64,000 nt of DNA. It comes from CFX5 sp023384495. GTDB taxonomy: Bacteria; Chloroflexota; Anaerolineae; Caldilineales; Caldilineaceae. The stretch is taken from the NCBI GenBank assembly GCA_048499455.1, contig JASNZV010000022.1, positions 78,418 to 142,417 on the forward strand, read 5' to 3'. Made by a program: the position numbers and the translations under genes. The notes beneath the pieces are model-generated. The model saw nothing but the letters and a program-made list of their open reading frames with translations. It was not told the origin of the DNA and did not search any database. Positions 56,327 through 63,680 of this stretch are shown piece by piece (position 1 is the stretch's first letter; every line of letters begins with the position of its first letter).

Positions 56327-56617
56327 ATGATACCCGAACAGCGAATTCCTACCCATCCGGGTGAAGTCTTGTGGGAGGAGTTTCTCAAGCCGCTGAATCT
56401 TTCTCAGGTTGCGTTTGCGCGGCATATCCATGTGCCAACGCAACGGATCAATGAGATCATCAACGGCAAGCGCGGCATTACTCCACAAACGGCGTGGCTA
56501 TTCGCCCAGGCGTTGGGCACGACGCCTGAATTTTGGATGAATTTACAGACAGTTCATGATTTGGCGAGGAAGCGTCCTCGTCAATCAGTCGCCCAACTGC
56601 AGCCGACACTGGCATAG
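56327..56617 (+). CDS. higA: Cassette 8b: HigA-type antitoxin (XRE helix-turn-helix)
   Basis: 96 residues beginning IPEQRIPTHPGEVLWEEFL, followed by the helix-turn-helix LSQVAFARHIHVPTQRINEI and NGKRGITPQTAWLFAQALGT, then FWMNLQTVHDLA: the VapI/HigA pattern. It binds HigB and the operon promoter. The AAGAAGGAAG before ATG 56327 is a good SD; a frame start at 56246 lies inside higB and is not used. It ends just before attC 7. Confidence 0.92.
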   Translation: MIPEQRIPTHPGEVLWEEFLKPLNLSQVAFARHIHVPTQRINEIINGKRGITPQTAWLFAQALGTTPEFWMNLQTVHDLARKRPRQSVAQLQPTLA

Positions 56618-56625
56618 GGTAGGCC

Positions 56626-56754
56626 GGCCAACAACCCGCTGCACCGGACTGGCTTAAGCTAGGGCCGCGCGATGCCCACTCCTTCGGCCATGTGTGTTCG
56701 TTTAGCTTGTTGTGGTGCTCTCTATCGCCAGCCGGTGAGCCGGGAGTGTTGGCC
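56626..56754 (+). other. attC site 7 (129 bp)
   Basis: GGCCAAC ... GTTGGCC, loop-side variant (ctctctatcgcc). It closes the HigBA cassette nine bases after the antitoxin stop. Confidence 0.92.
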
Positions 56755-56782
56755 GGCAATGAAATGTTCGAGGTAAATTTCC

Positions 56783-57355
56783 ATGCTGTATCTTCTGGGT
56801 GGGGCAGCGCGTTCTGGTAAGTCTATCATTGCGCGGCGGGTGATGGCGCACTATCATCTGCCCTTCTTCTCCCTAGACTACCTCACCAATGGAATGGCAG
56901 AGGTTTGGCCGGAACTGCAGAACGATCTCGATACTGATGACGCGACGGTCGGCAAGCGCATATGGCCCGTGGTCAAGTCGATCGCGACGATGATGCTTCG
57001 TACGCACGCCCATTATCTCCTCGAAGGCGCATCACTCCAACCGCACCATGCGAGTGAACTTATTCTGGCATTTCCAAACCAAGTTCGCGCCTGTTTTGTT
57101 GGATTCGCGGACGCTGACATCACCGAGAAGCTCCAGCACGTACGCCAGTTTGGTGGCCAACCGGATGATTGGATGGCTCATTGGGATGATGCCTTGGTTG
57201 TTCAACAACTTGAACACCTCAAGGTTGTGAGCCGAGCGATACAAGCGGAGTGCCAACAGCTTCACCTGCCCTACTTCGAGACATCACTGCAGTTTGAGCA
57301 TACCATTTCGGCCGTGGTGCAGCATATTGGCCAGGGGTTGAAGGAAGTGACTTGA
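56783..57355 (+). CDS. Cassette 9: P-loop kinase-like protein
   Basis: 190 residues. Walker A is GGAARSGKSIIARRV at the N-terminus, followed by SLDYLTNGMAEVWPEL, a kinase-like DxD-type segment, and YLLEGASLQPHHASEL. The size and pattern are those of small nucleoside/shikimate-kinase-like or zeta-toxin-like P-loop proteins; I cannot choose between them. It lies directly after attC 7 and is followed by a truncated, divergent attC half-site. SD-like CGAGGTA before ATG 56783. Confidence 0.68.
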   Translation: MLYLLGGAARSGKSIIARRVMAHYHLPFFSLDYLTNGMAEVWPELQNDLDTDDATVGKRIWPVVKSIATMMLRTHAHYLLEGASLQPHHASELILAFPNQVRACFVGFADADITEKLQHVRQFGGQPDDWMAHWDDALVVQQLEHLKVVSRAIQAECQQLHLPYFETSLQFEHTISAVVQHIGQGLKEVT

Positions 57356-57401
57356 ACCCTTGGAGCGGCTTGAGATGAACTGATGCTACAAGGGCTCAGC
57401 C

Positions 57402-57450
57402 GCCCAACAAGCGCTTCCAGGGCCGGCTGGCGAACTTAAGGGTCGGGCAA
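57402..57450 (+). other. Half of a divergent attC
   Basis: GCCCAAC (57402-57408) is a perfect RYYYAAC R'' box; the following bases align with the left half of the standard attC (ggctggcgaacttaagggtcg against ggactggcgaaagtcagggccg). No right half is visible. It marks the junction of the kinase-like and Mrr cassettes. Confidence 0.6.
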
Positions 57451-57525
57451 GCTTGGTAAGTGAAGATTACTGACAAATTTGTGTGGTGAACTTATGGCGA
57501 AGGTACCGACTTACGGTAGTGGTAG

Positions 57526-57681
57526 GAGATAATCTCATACCGCTCCGGAGCAGAGTGAATTGAAGTATTGAGCTCACTGCGTAAGCTTTTTTCCCACCAC
57601 TCTGGGTGTCCAAGTTCGGCTTCAAAATCGCCTCGTATTTTCTGGCCAGACTCCCAGTCTAGGGGTGTGAGATAATCTCAC
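57526..57681. promoter_or_regulatory. Twin GAGATAATCTC palindromes upstream of the Mrr gene
   Basis: GAGATAATCTC at 57526-57536 and the longer GTGAGATAATCTCAC (15-base perfect palindrome) at 57667-57681. GATAAT inside each can serve as a -10 hexamer, so a bound regulator could shut the promoter. The second lies 26 bases before the start codon. The 57537-57666 stretch between them shows no gene. Confidence 0.55.
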
Positions 57682-57707
57682 GTTACTACCCGACTTACGA
57701 CCAACTC

Positions 57708-58526
57708 ATGAATCCAACTTTACAGGCGTTGAAGAAGTTGGGAGGGTCAGCTACCACGGAAGAAATCTACAATAAAGTCACTGAACTTGTACAGCTTAGT
57801 AACGAGCAACTTGAGATTCTGCATGATCCCGAAAGGGGTGGTCAGACAGAAATCGAATATCGGTTAGCTTGGTCACGCACATACTTGAAGAAGTATGGCA
57901 TTTTGGAAAACTCTAGCCGAGGCGTTTGGGCATTGACGCCAAAAGGCAGACAACTCGAACGGGTTGACACTGGTGCAGTCAAGCGTTTCGTCCAAGACGA
58001 ACTGAAGCGGCGGCGGACTGAATCTGAGACAGGTGACCTTGGCGAAGCAGTAGCGGAACTTTCCTGGCGGGACGAATTACTGGCCATATTGCGCAAAATG
58101 CCACCAGCGGCATTTGAGCGCCTGATCCAGCGATTGTTGCGTGAGTCTGGTTTTATTCAAGTCGAAGTGACAGGTCAGAGTGGCGACGGCGGCATCGACG
58201 GCAAGGGTATTCTACGTCTTGGCGGCTTGCTCAGTTTTCACGTTAACTTTCAGTGTAAGCGCTACAGTGGTTCGGTGTCAGCCAGTCAAGTGCGAGACTT
58301 TCGCGGTGCGATGGTAGGGCGAGCCGACAAAGGATTACTGATGACGACCGGCAACTTTACCAAGGATGCAGTACGAGAAGCGACCCGAGACGGTGCGCCA
58401 GCGATCGATTTGATCGATGGCGATCAACTAATTGACAAATTGAAGGAGTTTGGATTGGGTGTTGAGACCAAAAGAATTGAAGTTGAACAAGTTGAGATCA
58501 ACCAAAGCTGGTTTACGACCATCTAA
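57708..58526 (+). CDS. Cassette 10: Mrr-type restriction endonuclease
   Basis: 272 residues. The N-terminal 90 residues are a winged-helix module (MNPTLQALKKLGGSATTEEI...GVWALTPKGRQL, the Mrr_N pattern). The C-terminal domain has the PD-(D/E)xK pattern of Mrr_cat: FERLIQRLLRESGFIQVEVTG, GDGGIDGKGIL and VNFQCKRYSGSVSASQVRDF (the QCK core), then GLLMTTGNFTKDAV. It would cut methylated or foreign DNA in the cytoplasm. Palindromic operators upstream suggest self-control. Length is typical of Mrr (around 300). Transfer is supported by its position in the array. Confidence 0.88.
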   Translation: MNPTLQALKKLGGSATTEEIYNKVTELVQLSNEQLEILHDPERGGQTEIEYRLAWSRTYLKKYGILENSSRGVWALTPKGRQLERVDTGAVKRFVQDELKRRRTESETGDLGEAVAELSWRDELLAILRKMPPAAFERLIQRLLRESGFIQVEVTGQSGDGGIDGKGILRLGGLLSFHVNFQCKRYSGSVSASQVRDFRGAMVGRADKGLLMTTGNFTKDAVREATRDGAPAIDLIDGDQLIDKLKEFGLGVETKRIEVEQVEINQSWFTTI

Positions 58527-58592
58527 GTTAGAACCAGAAAATTATCTTTCATGTTTGTACATTGCGGCGCGGCAGGCTCACAAGCCCAAGCC

Positions 58593-58721
58593 GGCCAACA
58601 ACCCGCTGCACCGGACTGGCGAAAGTCAGGGCCGCGCGGTGTCCATTCCTTCGGCGATCTGTTTTCGTTTAGGGTGTTGCTGTGCTGTCGTTCGCCAGCC
58701 GGTGAGCCGGGAACGTTGGCC
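58593..58721 (+). other. attC site 8 (129 bp)
   Basis: GGCCAAC ... GTTGGCC, standard arms. It closes the Mrr cassette 66 bases after the stop. Confidence 0.92.
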
Positions 58722-58876
58722 GGCCAGCAGCTTGCGGGGTAGATAAAGCAGCCAAGCAGGCAGCAGAACTCCAAGATCGGCTGTCAGTTCACGCCCCGGT
58801 AATTGCAGCTATGAGCCGAACATGATAAGATGGGCACACGGTCGGCAAATCGGCAGCTCACTGGTGGTCATAGCGT

Positions 58877-59179
58877 ATGTATACGATTGAGTTTTCGGCG
58901 GAAGCGGAAATCGATCTGAAATGGTATAGTCGCCGCGAGCAGAACATCATTCTCGACGGCATCAAGACCAATCTTCGCTACGAACCGACCAAAGTGACGC
59001 TCAATCGTAAGCCTTGCCGCCGTGAGCCAAACCAGGTGGCTGACTGGGAACTACGCATCGGCATTTATCGTGTCTACTATAACGTTGACGAGGCAGTGCA
59101 AGTGGTTGCGATTGAGCGAATTGGAGATAAGCCGAACAATACGGTCTTCTTTCGGGGTAGAAGGTGGGGGTCGCCATGA
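58877..59179 (+). CDS. Cassette 11a: RelE/ParE-like toxin
   Basis: 100 residues. It has the RelE-type strand pattern: TIEFSAEAEIDLKWYSRREQ, ILDGIKTNLRYEPTK, a basic RKPCRREPN segment, WELRIGIYRVYYNVDEAV and VVAIERIGDK. This implies a ribosome-dependent mRNA interferase or gyrase poison, to be neutralised by the overlapping downstream product. ATG 58877 follows about 155 bases of leader after attC 8. The overlap with the next gene (ATGA) is typical of toxin-antitoxin pairs. Confidence 0.8.
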   Translation: MYTIEFSAEAEIDLKWYSRREQNIILDGIKTNLRYEPTKVTLNRKPCRREPNQVADWELRIGIYRVYYNVDEAVQVVAIERIGDKPNNTVFFRGRRWGSP

Positions 59180-59520
59180 ACTGGCTGTATCGCGTCTTTC
59201 ATGATCAAGAGGGCTATTGTGTGCGGGTGGTGTTGTACGAGCGTGATGGGACGCTCATCGGCTATCACCAAGAGCCGGCGGTGCCCAGCGGGAGAACAGC
59301 AGAAGAGTTGGCGCAAGACATCGAGTGGTTCAAGCAGGCCTTTGAGTTGCCGATTTTGACCATTGAAGAGGTAGAGGCCGAGCTAGCGCAACAACCACCC
59401 AAGCCCAGGCAAACGCAGGCTCGGCGAAAGACGCTGGAAGAGCTGGAGGCAGAATTGGCGCTGGCCGAAGAAGGAGAACAAGCGCCATCTGTCGCAGTGG
59501 AAGCCATGCCAGCAGGGTAG
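59176..59520 (+). CDS. Cassette 11b: HicB-like antitoxin candidate
   Basis: 114 residues. The N-terminal half (WLYRVFHDQEGYCVRVVLYERDG) resembles the HicB-like fold, with an RTAEELAQDIEWFKQAFEL helix. The C-terminal half is charged and repetitive (TLEELEAELALAEEGEQ). ATG 59176 overlaps the toxin stop as ATGA. A RelE-like toxin with a HicB-like partner is a non-standard pairing. Antitoxin activity is inferred from position. Confidence 0.62.
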   Translation: MNWLYRVFHDQEGYCVRVVLYERDGTLIGYHQEPAVPSGRTAEELAQDIEWFKQAFELPILTIEEVEAELAQQPPKPRQTQARRKTLEELEAELALAEEGEQAPSVAVEAMPAG

Positions 59521-59540
59521 GTTGTGCATTTCTCGTGGCC

Positions 59541-59669
59541 GGCCAACAACCCGCTGCACCGGACTGGCTTTGTTAAGGGCCGCGCCGTGTTTGCTCCTTC
59601 GGCCATGTGTGTTCGTTCAGGTTGTATTGGTGCTGTCGTTCGCCAGCCGGTGAGCTGTGTTCGTTGGCC
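59541..59669 (+). other. attC site 9 (129 bp)
   Basis: GGCCAAC ... GTTGGCC with the tgagctgtgtt variant of the right side shared with attC 3 and attC 4. It closes the RelE-like cassette. Confidence 0.92.
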
Positions 59670-59797
59670 GGCTGAGCAGCAAGTATATCCATAGAGAGAG
59701 GGGGACGTGTTTGTAATCATAATTTTCAAAGTCTTCGCTTTACGATAGAAGGCTCTCATTCTGTGTTCGAATGAATCGCTATAGGAGAATTGATGTT

Positions 59798-60349
59798 ATG
59801 ATGTCAACTCCATATAATGAAGTCTTGAGGAATCTAGAGCCTGCTTTTCATGAAGTCCTTTCTTTGATTCAGCATGAACGGCTCTTCATAAACGAGACAA
59901 TTAGATATGCGGCCCCCTTCACTCGGACTGGCACTGGGCTAGATCGTTGGGGTTTTCTGGCTTTCACAAGTCAAAGATATTTTGAGGCATATTATCTAAC
60001 AGTAGTCACCAGAGGGATTTGGTACAAGAAGTCAGGATTCGCGATAAACCGGAGGTCATCTCAACAGAATCGACGGTGGATTTTGCCACCTGAGCGCTTG
60101 CCACCAATGTCAAAAAGGGAGCAACTCATTGACGATTATGCGTATACCACAATAAAAGGTGTGGGAACAAACAGCTTTAGCGTCTTGGATGGCGGGGTAA
60201 CACTTGAGCTGACAGAGCTTCGACTTGAGTTCTTTGATCGGTATAATACAGGCTATATGGTACTGGAAAGCGCACATGGAGTCCATATTGCTCATTTGTT
60301 CCAGCTAGCAATTGAACACGGTGGTAAAATTCCAGAGAATCGGGCATGA
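59798..60349 (+). CDS. Cassette 12: unrecognised 183-residue protein
   Basis: No family recognised. It is soluble, with PYNEVLRNLEPAFHEVLSLIQ (helical) and FLAFTSQRYFEAYYLTVVTRGIWYKK, then TTIKGVGTNSFSVLDGGVTL. The central part resembles a small PH/GRAM-like beta domain only weakly. AGGAG ten bases before ATG 59798 suggests this start; an ATG at 59771 would add nine residues. A+T-rich. It ends 62 bases before attC 10. Confidence 0.55.
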   Translation: MMSTPYNEVLRNLEPAFHEVLSLIQHERLFINETIRYAAPFTRTGTGLDRWGFLAFTSQRYFEAYYLTVVTRGIWYKKSGFAINRRSSQQNRRWILPPERLPPMSKREQLIDDYAYTTIKGVGTNSFSVLDGGVTLELTELRLEFFDRYNTGYMVLESAHGVHIAHLFQLAIEHGGKIPENRA

Positions 60350-60411
60350 CATGAGCACTCAGTAGAAGTCAGTGGTCGAATAGCCGTTAAGCCAGAGCGG
60401 TAGGACTCGCC

Positions 60412-60539
60412 GGCCAACAACCCGCTGCACCGGACTGGCTTAAGATCGGGCCGCGCAGTGTCTGCTCCTTCGGCCATGTGGTTTCGTTTAGGTTGATGCG
60501 GTGCTATCGTCGCCAGCCGGTGAGCCGGGAGCGTTGGCC
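60412..60539 (+). other. attC site 10 (128 bp)
   Basis: GGCCAAC ... GTTGGCC, one base shorter on the loop side. It is followed by the second copy of the ORF-less unit. Confidence 0.92.
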
Positions 60540-60748
60540 GGCGAAGCAGCTAGCGGGAAGGCCAACGAAGGAACAGTAGAGGTTTAGGAGGGGTATTCCT
60601 GGAGCGGCTGGCGTCTGGCTTGATGCGGATGAGAACATCTTGATCGTTCTGCTGTGAGTGAGGGTGGTAACGGCGAAGGCAAGGAATGAGTCATGCCGGT
60701 GGCAGCAAACGGTTGGTCCTGGGCGTGTGGGGCAGGGCCAGGTCAGGG
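60540..60748 (+). repeat. ORF-less cassette-like unit (copy B)
   Basis: Homologue of 46373-46586, with the shared blocks listed there. No plausible plus-strand gene. It ends in a collapsed attC rather than a full one. Confidence 0.6.
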
Positions 60749-60762
60749 GTTTGGCCGGCAAC
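60749..60762 (+). other. Collapsed attC remnant
   Basis: GTTTGGCCGGCAAC replaces the full attC that ends copy A (aaggccggccaacaac). Only about 14 bases of the site remain. Confidence 0.5.
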
Positions 60763-60769
60763 AGTTTCT

Positions 60770-60802
60770 AGCACAAATTGAAACCATAAGTTGTGCTATA
60801 CT
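60770..60802 (+). promoter_or_regulatory. Extended -10 promoter with flanking inverted repeat
   Basis: AGCACAA and TTGTGCT form an inverted repeat ending at TATACT (60797-60802), with TGC directly before it (extended -10). The arrangement resembles the Pc-like promoter at 54009-54049. It precedes the 60842 gene by 39 bases. Confidence 0.5.
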
Positions 60803-60841
60803 TGAGGCCATTGAGTAAGGCTTACTTCTAAGGGATAGACG

Positions 60842-61552
60842 ATGACCGCTGATGTAGAAAACTTACGCCGGGAAGTTTTACCTTGGCATGGAGAGGCAGT
60901 GACCAAAATGTATGTCTCCGCCAAAGCTCTACCTTACGGTGAAGGGTTTGCATTTCTCATGCGCGAGGCATATCATTCTTACCTGGCGGCATGCCCCCGC
61001 GCCTCAGTTATTACATCTGGAGAGGCATTACTTAGGGCAATTTATGACAAAATCGCCAAGCGCCTAATACAGCAGGGAGAGCTATCTCTTCGCCACACTC
61101 GTAACAAGAATATAACGCTCAACTCACAAAATAAGGAACACATATATTTCCTATCAGATTACCTAACATTTGATCAGGCGATTAGGATTAGCAATCAAGA
61201 GCTCTTATTTTCAGATCAGCAAATCAAGAACATGCTTGTTGTTAAATCTCTACGAAATGATGCCGCTCACGGTGAATTTCCTGTCCTTGATTATTGGGAT
61301 CCAGATGACCCTAGACCGGAAGATAAATTTCTTGCATTTATGCGAGGTGAAATCTCAATTTCTGAAGGCTATCGCTTCATACCATCTAGAGGCGATAAAG
61401 CATGGTTTAATTTCGCGTGTAGAGACTACAACTGTGGTTCCATGTCTCAATTATCAGTTGAGGACCGATTTGCTGCCATACAACTATCGCTGGTTTTCAA
61501 GCTCGTATCGGAGCTAGCAGGACCACTTGATCTACGTATATTTGAAGAGTAG
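60842..61552 (+). CDS. Cassette 13: HEPN-motif protein
   Basis: 236 residues, soluble, helical. The motif VVKSLRNDAAHGEFPVL supplies R-x4-H, followed by DYWDPDDPRPEDKFLAFMRG. The N-terminal segment REAYHSYLAACPRASVITSG resembles the entry of HEPN/Abi-C type proteins that carry a long helical pair. AAGGGA six bases before ATG 60842 gives a good start. It is a third protein in this array with the same R-x4-H signature, yet the three are not close copies of each other. RNase activity is inferred. Confidence 0.66.
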   Translation: MTADVENLRREVLPWHGEAVTKMYVSAKALPYGEGFAFLMREAYHSYLAACPRASVITSGEALLRAIYDKIAKRLIQQGELSLRHTRNKNITLNSQNKEHIYFLSDYLTFDQAIRISNQELLFSDQQIKNMLVVKSLRNDAAHGEFPVLDYWDPDDPRPEDKFLAFMRGEISISEGYRFIPSRGDKAWFNFACRDYNCGSMSQLSVEDRFAAIQLSLVFKLVSELAGPLDLRIFEE

Positions 61553-61626
61553 TTCCAGTGAAAAGTTTCCCCAAACAATAGGCTTACTTGCCGGTTTGGT
61601 GATTGGCTTTTTTTAGTGTCAAGGCC

Positions 61627-61755
61627 GGCCAACAACCCGCTGCACCGGACTGGCTTAAGTGTGGGCCGCGCGGTGTCTGTTCCTTCGGCCATGTGTCTTC
61701 GTTTAGTTTGCTCAGGTGCTCTCTTCGCCAGCCGGTGAGCCGGGAGCGGTTGGCC
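61627..61755 (+). other. attC site 11 (129 bp, last recognised)
   Basis: GGCCAAC ... GTTGGCC, loop-side variant (ctctcttcgcc). No further attC is visible to base 64000, so this is either the array end or the next cassette extends past the window. Confidence 0.92.
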
Positions 61756-61916
61756 GGCTGACGAACAAGCGCTGTATTCAATCATCTGAAGCACTGACCG
61801 CGAGCGAACAAGATTTTTGACTGACTCGAAGGAATAATGGGTCTGTTTACGATAAACTTAATACAGTCTAGCAAAGGTTATATCTTCTGTGACGTGCATT
61901 AGGTGTGTGCAGGCTC

Positions 61917-63557
61917 ATGACTCACTCAGTAAATTACTACGAATATATCCAATCTGCCGAATGGCGTCAAAAGGCGCATGAGGCCAAACAACGAGCAGGC
62001 TACCGTTGCCAAGTTTGCAATCGGCCTGCCACCGAAGTGGTTTTGGATGCTCACCATAGAACATATGAGAGACTTGGAAATGAGCATCCAGAAGACATCA
62101 CTGTACTTTGTCGAAATTGCCATGAACTATATGAGCACAACAGGAAGGCTCCATATACGCCACCTTCAAAGCCTTTGCCGTCAGGGCGGCATGCCAACAC
62201 TAACATCCAACTTCGCGATGCTAGCCATTTTTCATTGATAGATTCGACTAAACCGGATTCAAGAATCAGAGATACCAGTAACCCCATATGGCCGAAGATT
62301 CTCAAGAGAGTCGGGCAAGCTATCACTGTATTGTTTTTTGCTGGCATCTTCTTGGCGCAATGTGCAGCTAGGGATTGGTTTGTTCAGAATCCCGAGACAG
62401 GCGAATATCAGTCAGTTATGGAATCTATACTTTCTGACCTGCGTAAGCACCTGTTTTCATCCGACCCTTCTGGAGAAACTTGGATCGAGATATCCTCTAC
62501 ACCTGGGATGATTGAGTTCATGGTTCCCGCCGCATTTCGACTGACCGAGGAAACTCAAGACCGAATTTCATTTAGATCTTCAGAAAACGAACTATTGGTA
62601 GAATGTATTGAAGGTCTCCCAGGTTTTAAAGAAACCGATGATATTGATCCGAACACACTTGGACGATTTCTTGTTGGACTATTTCCAAAAGACGCAAATG
62701 CGACGTTGCGTTCTGCGAGCTTCGTGAATATTCAGGGTACTGGTGCCTTTGAAGCAGAGATTTCGTTGCGACCGGAAGGTCAGAACGCTCGTGCGCTAAT
62801 CGTAAATCGGGATTTCGGCAATAATGCTGGTGGATGCAATATCACTTTGATTCATCGTGGTGATCAGCCAATATCTGACTCCGAAAGGCAAACTGCACGA
62901 AGGGTGCTCTCCTCGGTAGTTTGGAAAGACGTTCAAGATAAACGAACGTCGAGAAGTGGACTAATAGATTCCAGCATGATTACCGCTGCTAGCGCGATTG
63001 CGTCTACTTCTCCAGGGCGGGTAGGGGTAGGCCAAGCGGAGCTTGATTATGCTTGGCAACCGCATCGCTTTGAAAATGCTACCTTGCAAGTGGAGTTTCC
63101 GCCGGGATGGGAACTCGGCATCGATAAGATTGATGGAGTTAGCCTCGTTTCAGGTACAAAAATCATATTCCTGACGTGGTATCATAATAACGCTTCAACA
63201 GCTGATATGCTTCAAGTTAGGGTAGATCATCCAGAGTTATTCGAATCAACTATGCGCTTCAAAGAAATTAGGATACGTGAATCGTTAGAGGCGCTTAAGC
63301 CACAAACAGTGGACATGAGGATGCTGGATAAGTGCGACCTCGGTGGCAAAGCCGCGCTCTGCTACGTTGTCAAGGTAGAGGCAGCTACTACGCCACGTAC
63401 TCCCACAGAGCCAATTCACCAAATATGGTTTGAGTTCGACTGCGAAAACAATTTGATTTGTGATGGCTATTATATCAGGTTCGGTGGTGAGGCGTCACTA
63501 TTGGCCGAAGAATGGAAACTGTTAGGTCGATTCATTAGCTCAGTACAGCTGGAATGA
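61917..63557 (+). CDS. HNH-nuclease domain fused to a membrane segment and a large C-terminal region
   Basis: About 546 residues. The N-terminal 85 residues are a compact HNH module: CQVCNRPATEVVLDAHHRTYER and ITVLCRNCHELYEHNR, with both Cys pairs and the DAHH dyad intact. After a Pro-rich linker there is one membrane helix (AITVLFFAGIFLAQCA), then about 400 residues in two beta-rich segments (FMVPAAFRLTEETQDRISF; LQVEFPPGWELGIDKIDG) that I do not recognise; they may be similar to each other. An HNH nuclease tethered to the membrane with an extracytoplasmic part is unusual. ATG 61917 or GTG 61905. It follows the last attC and could be the next cassette. Confidence 0.7.
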   Translation: MTHSVNYYEYIQSAEWRQKAHEAKQRAGYRCQVCNRPATEVVLDAHHRTYERLGNEHPEDITVLCRNCHELYEHNRKAPYTPPSKPLPSGRHANTNIQLRDASHFSLIDSTKPDSRIRDTSNPIWPKILKRVGQAITVLFFAGIFLAQCAARDWFVQNPETGEYQSVMESILSDLRKHLFSSDPSGETWIEISSTPGMIEFMVPAAFRLTEETQDRISFRSSENELLVECIEGLPGFKETDDIDPNTLGRFLVGLFPKDANATLRSASFVNIQGTGAFEAEISLRPEGQNARALIVNRDFGNNAGGCNITLIHRGDQPISDSERQTARRVLSSVVWKDVQDKRTSRSGLIDSSMITAASAIASTSPGRVGVGQAELDYAWQPHRFENATLQVEFPPGWELGIDKIDGVSLVSGTKIIFLTWYHNNASTADMLQVRVDHPELFESTMRFKEIRIRESLEALKPQTVDMRMLDKCDLGGKAALCYVVKVEAATTPRTPTEPIHQIWFEFDCENNLICDGYYIRFGGEASLLAEEWKLLGRFISSVQLE

Positions 63558-63680
63558 GGTAAACATCGCAAAACTATTCTTAATGTGATGACAGTAGATC
63601 TACTTGATAATTGTCAACAAGAGCGCACAATAAACGACACGTAAAGCGGCTGGCATTCCTGGGCAAAGGAGCAATTGGTT

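Noticed and set aside
44792..61755. Regularly recurring 129-bp repeats as a CRISPR array
   Set aside because: Repeats are far too long, spacing is 0.2-3.2 kb with genes between, and no Cas genes are present. The geometry is that of attC sites.
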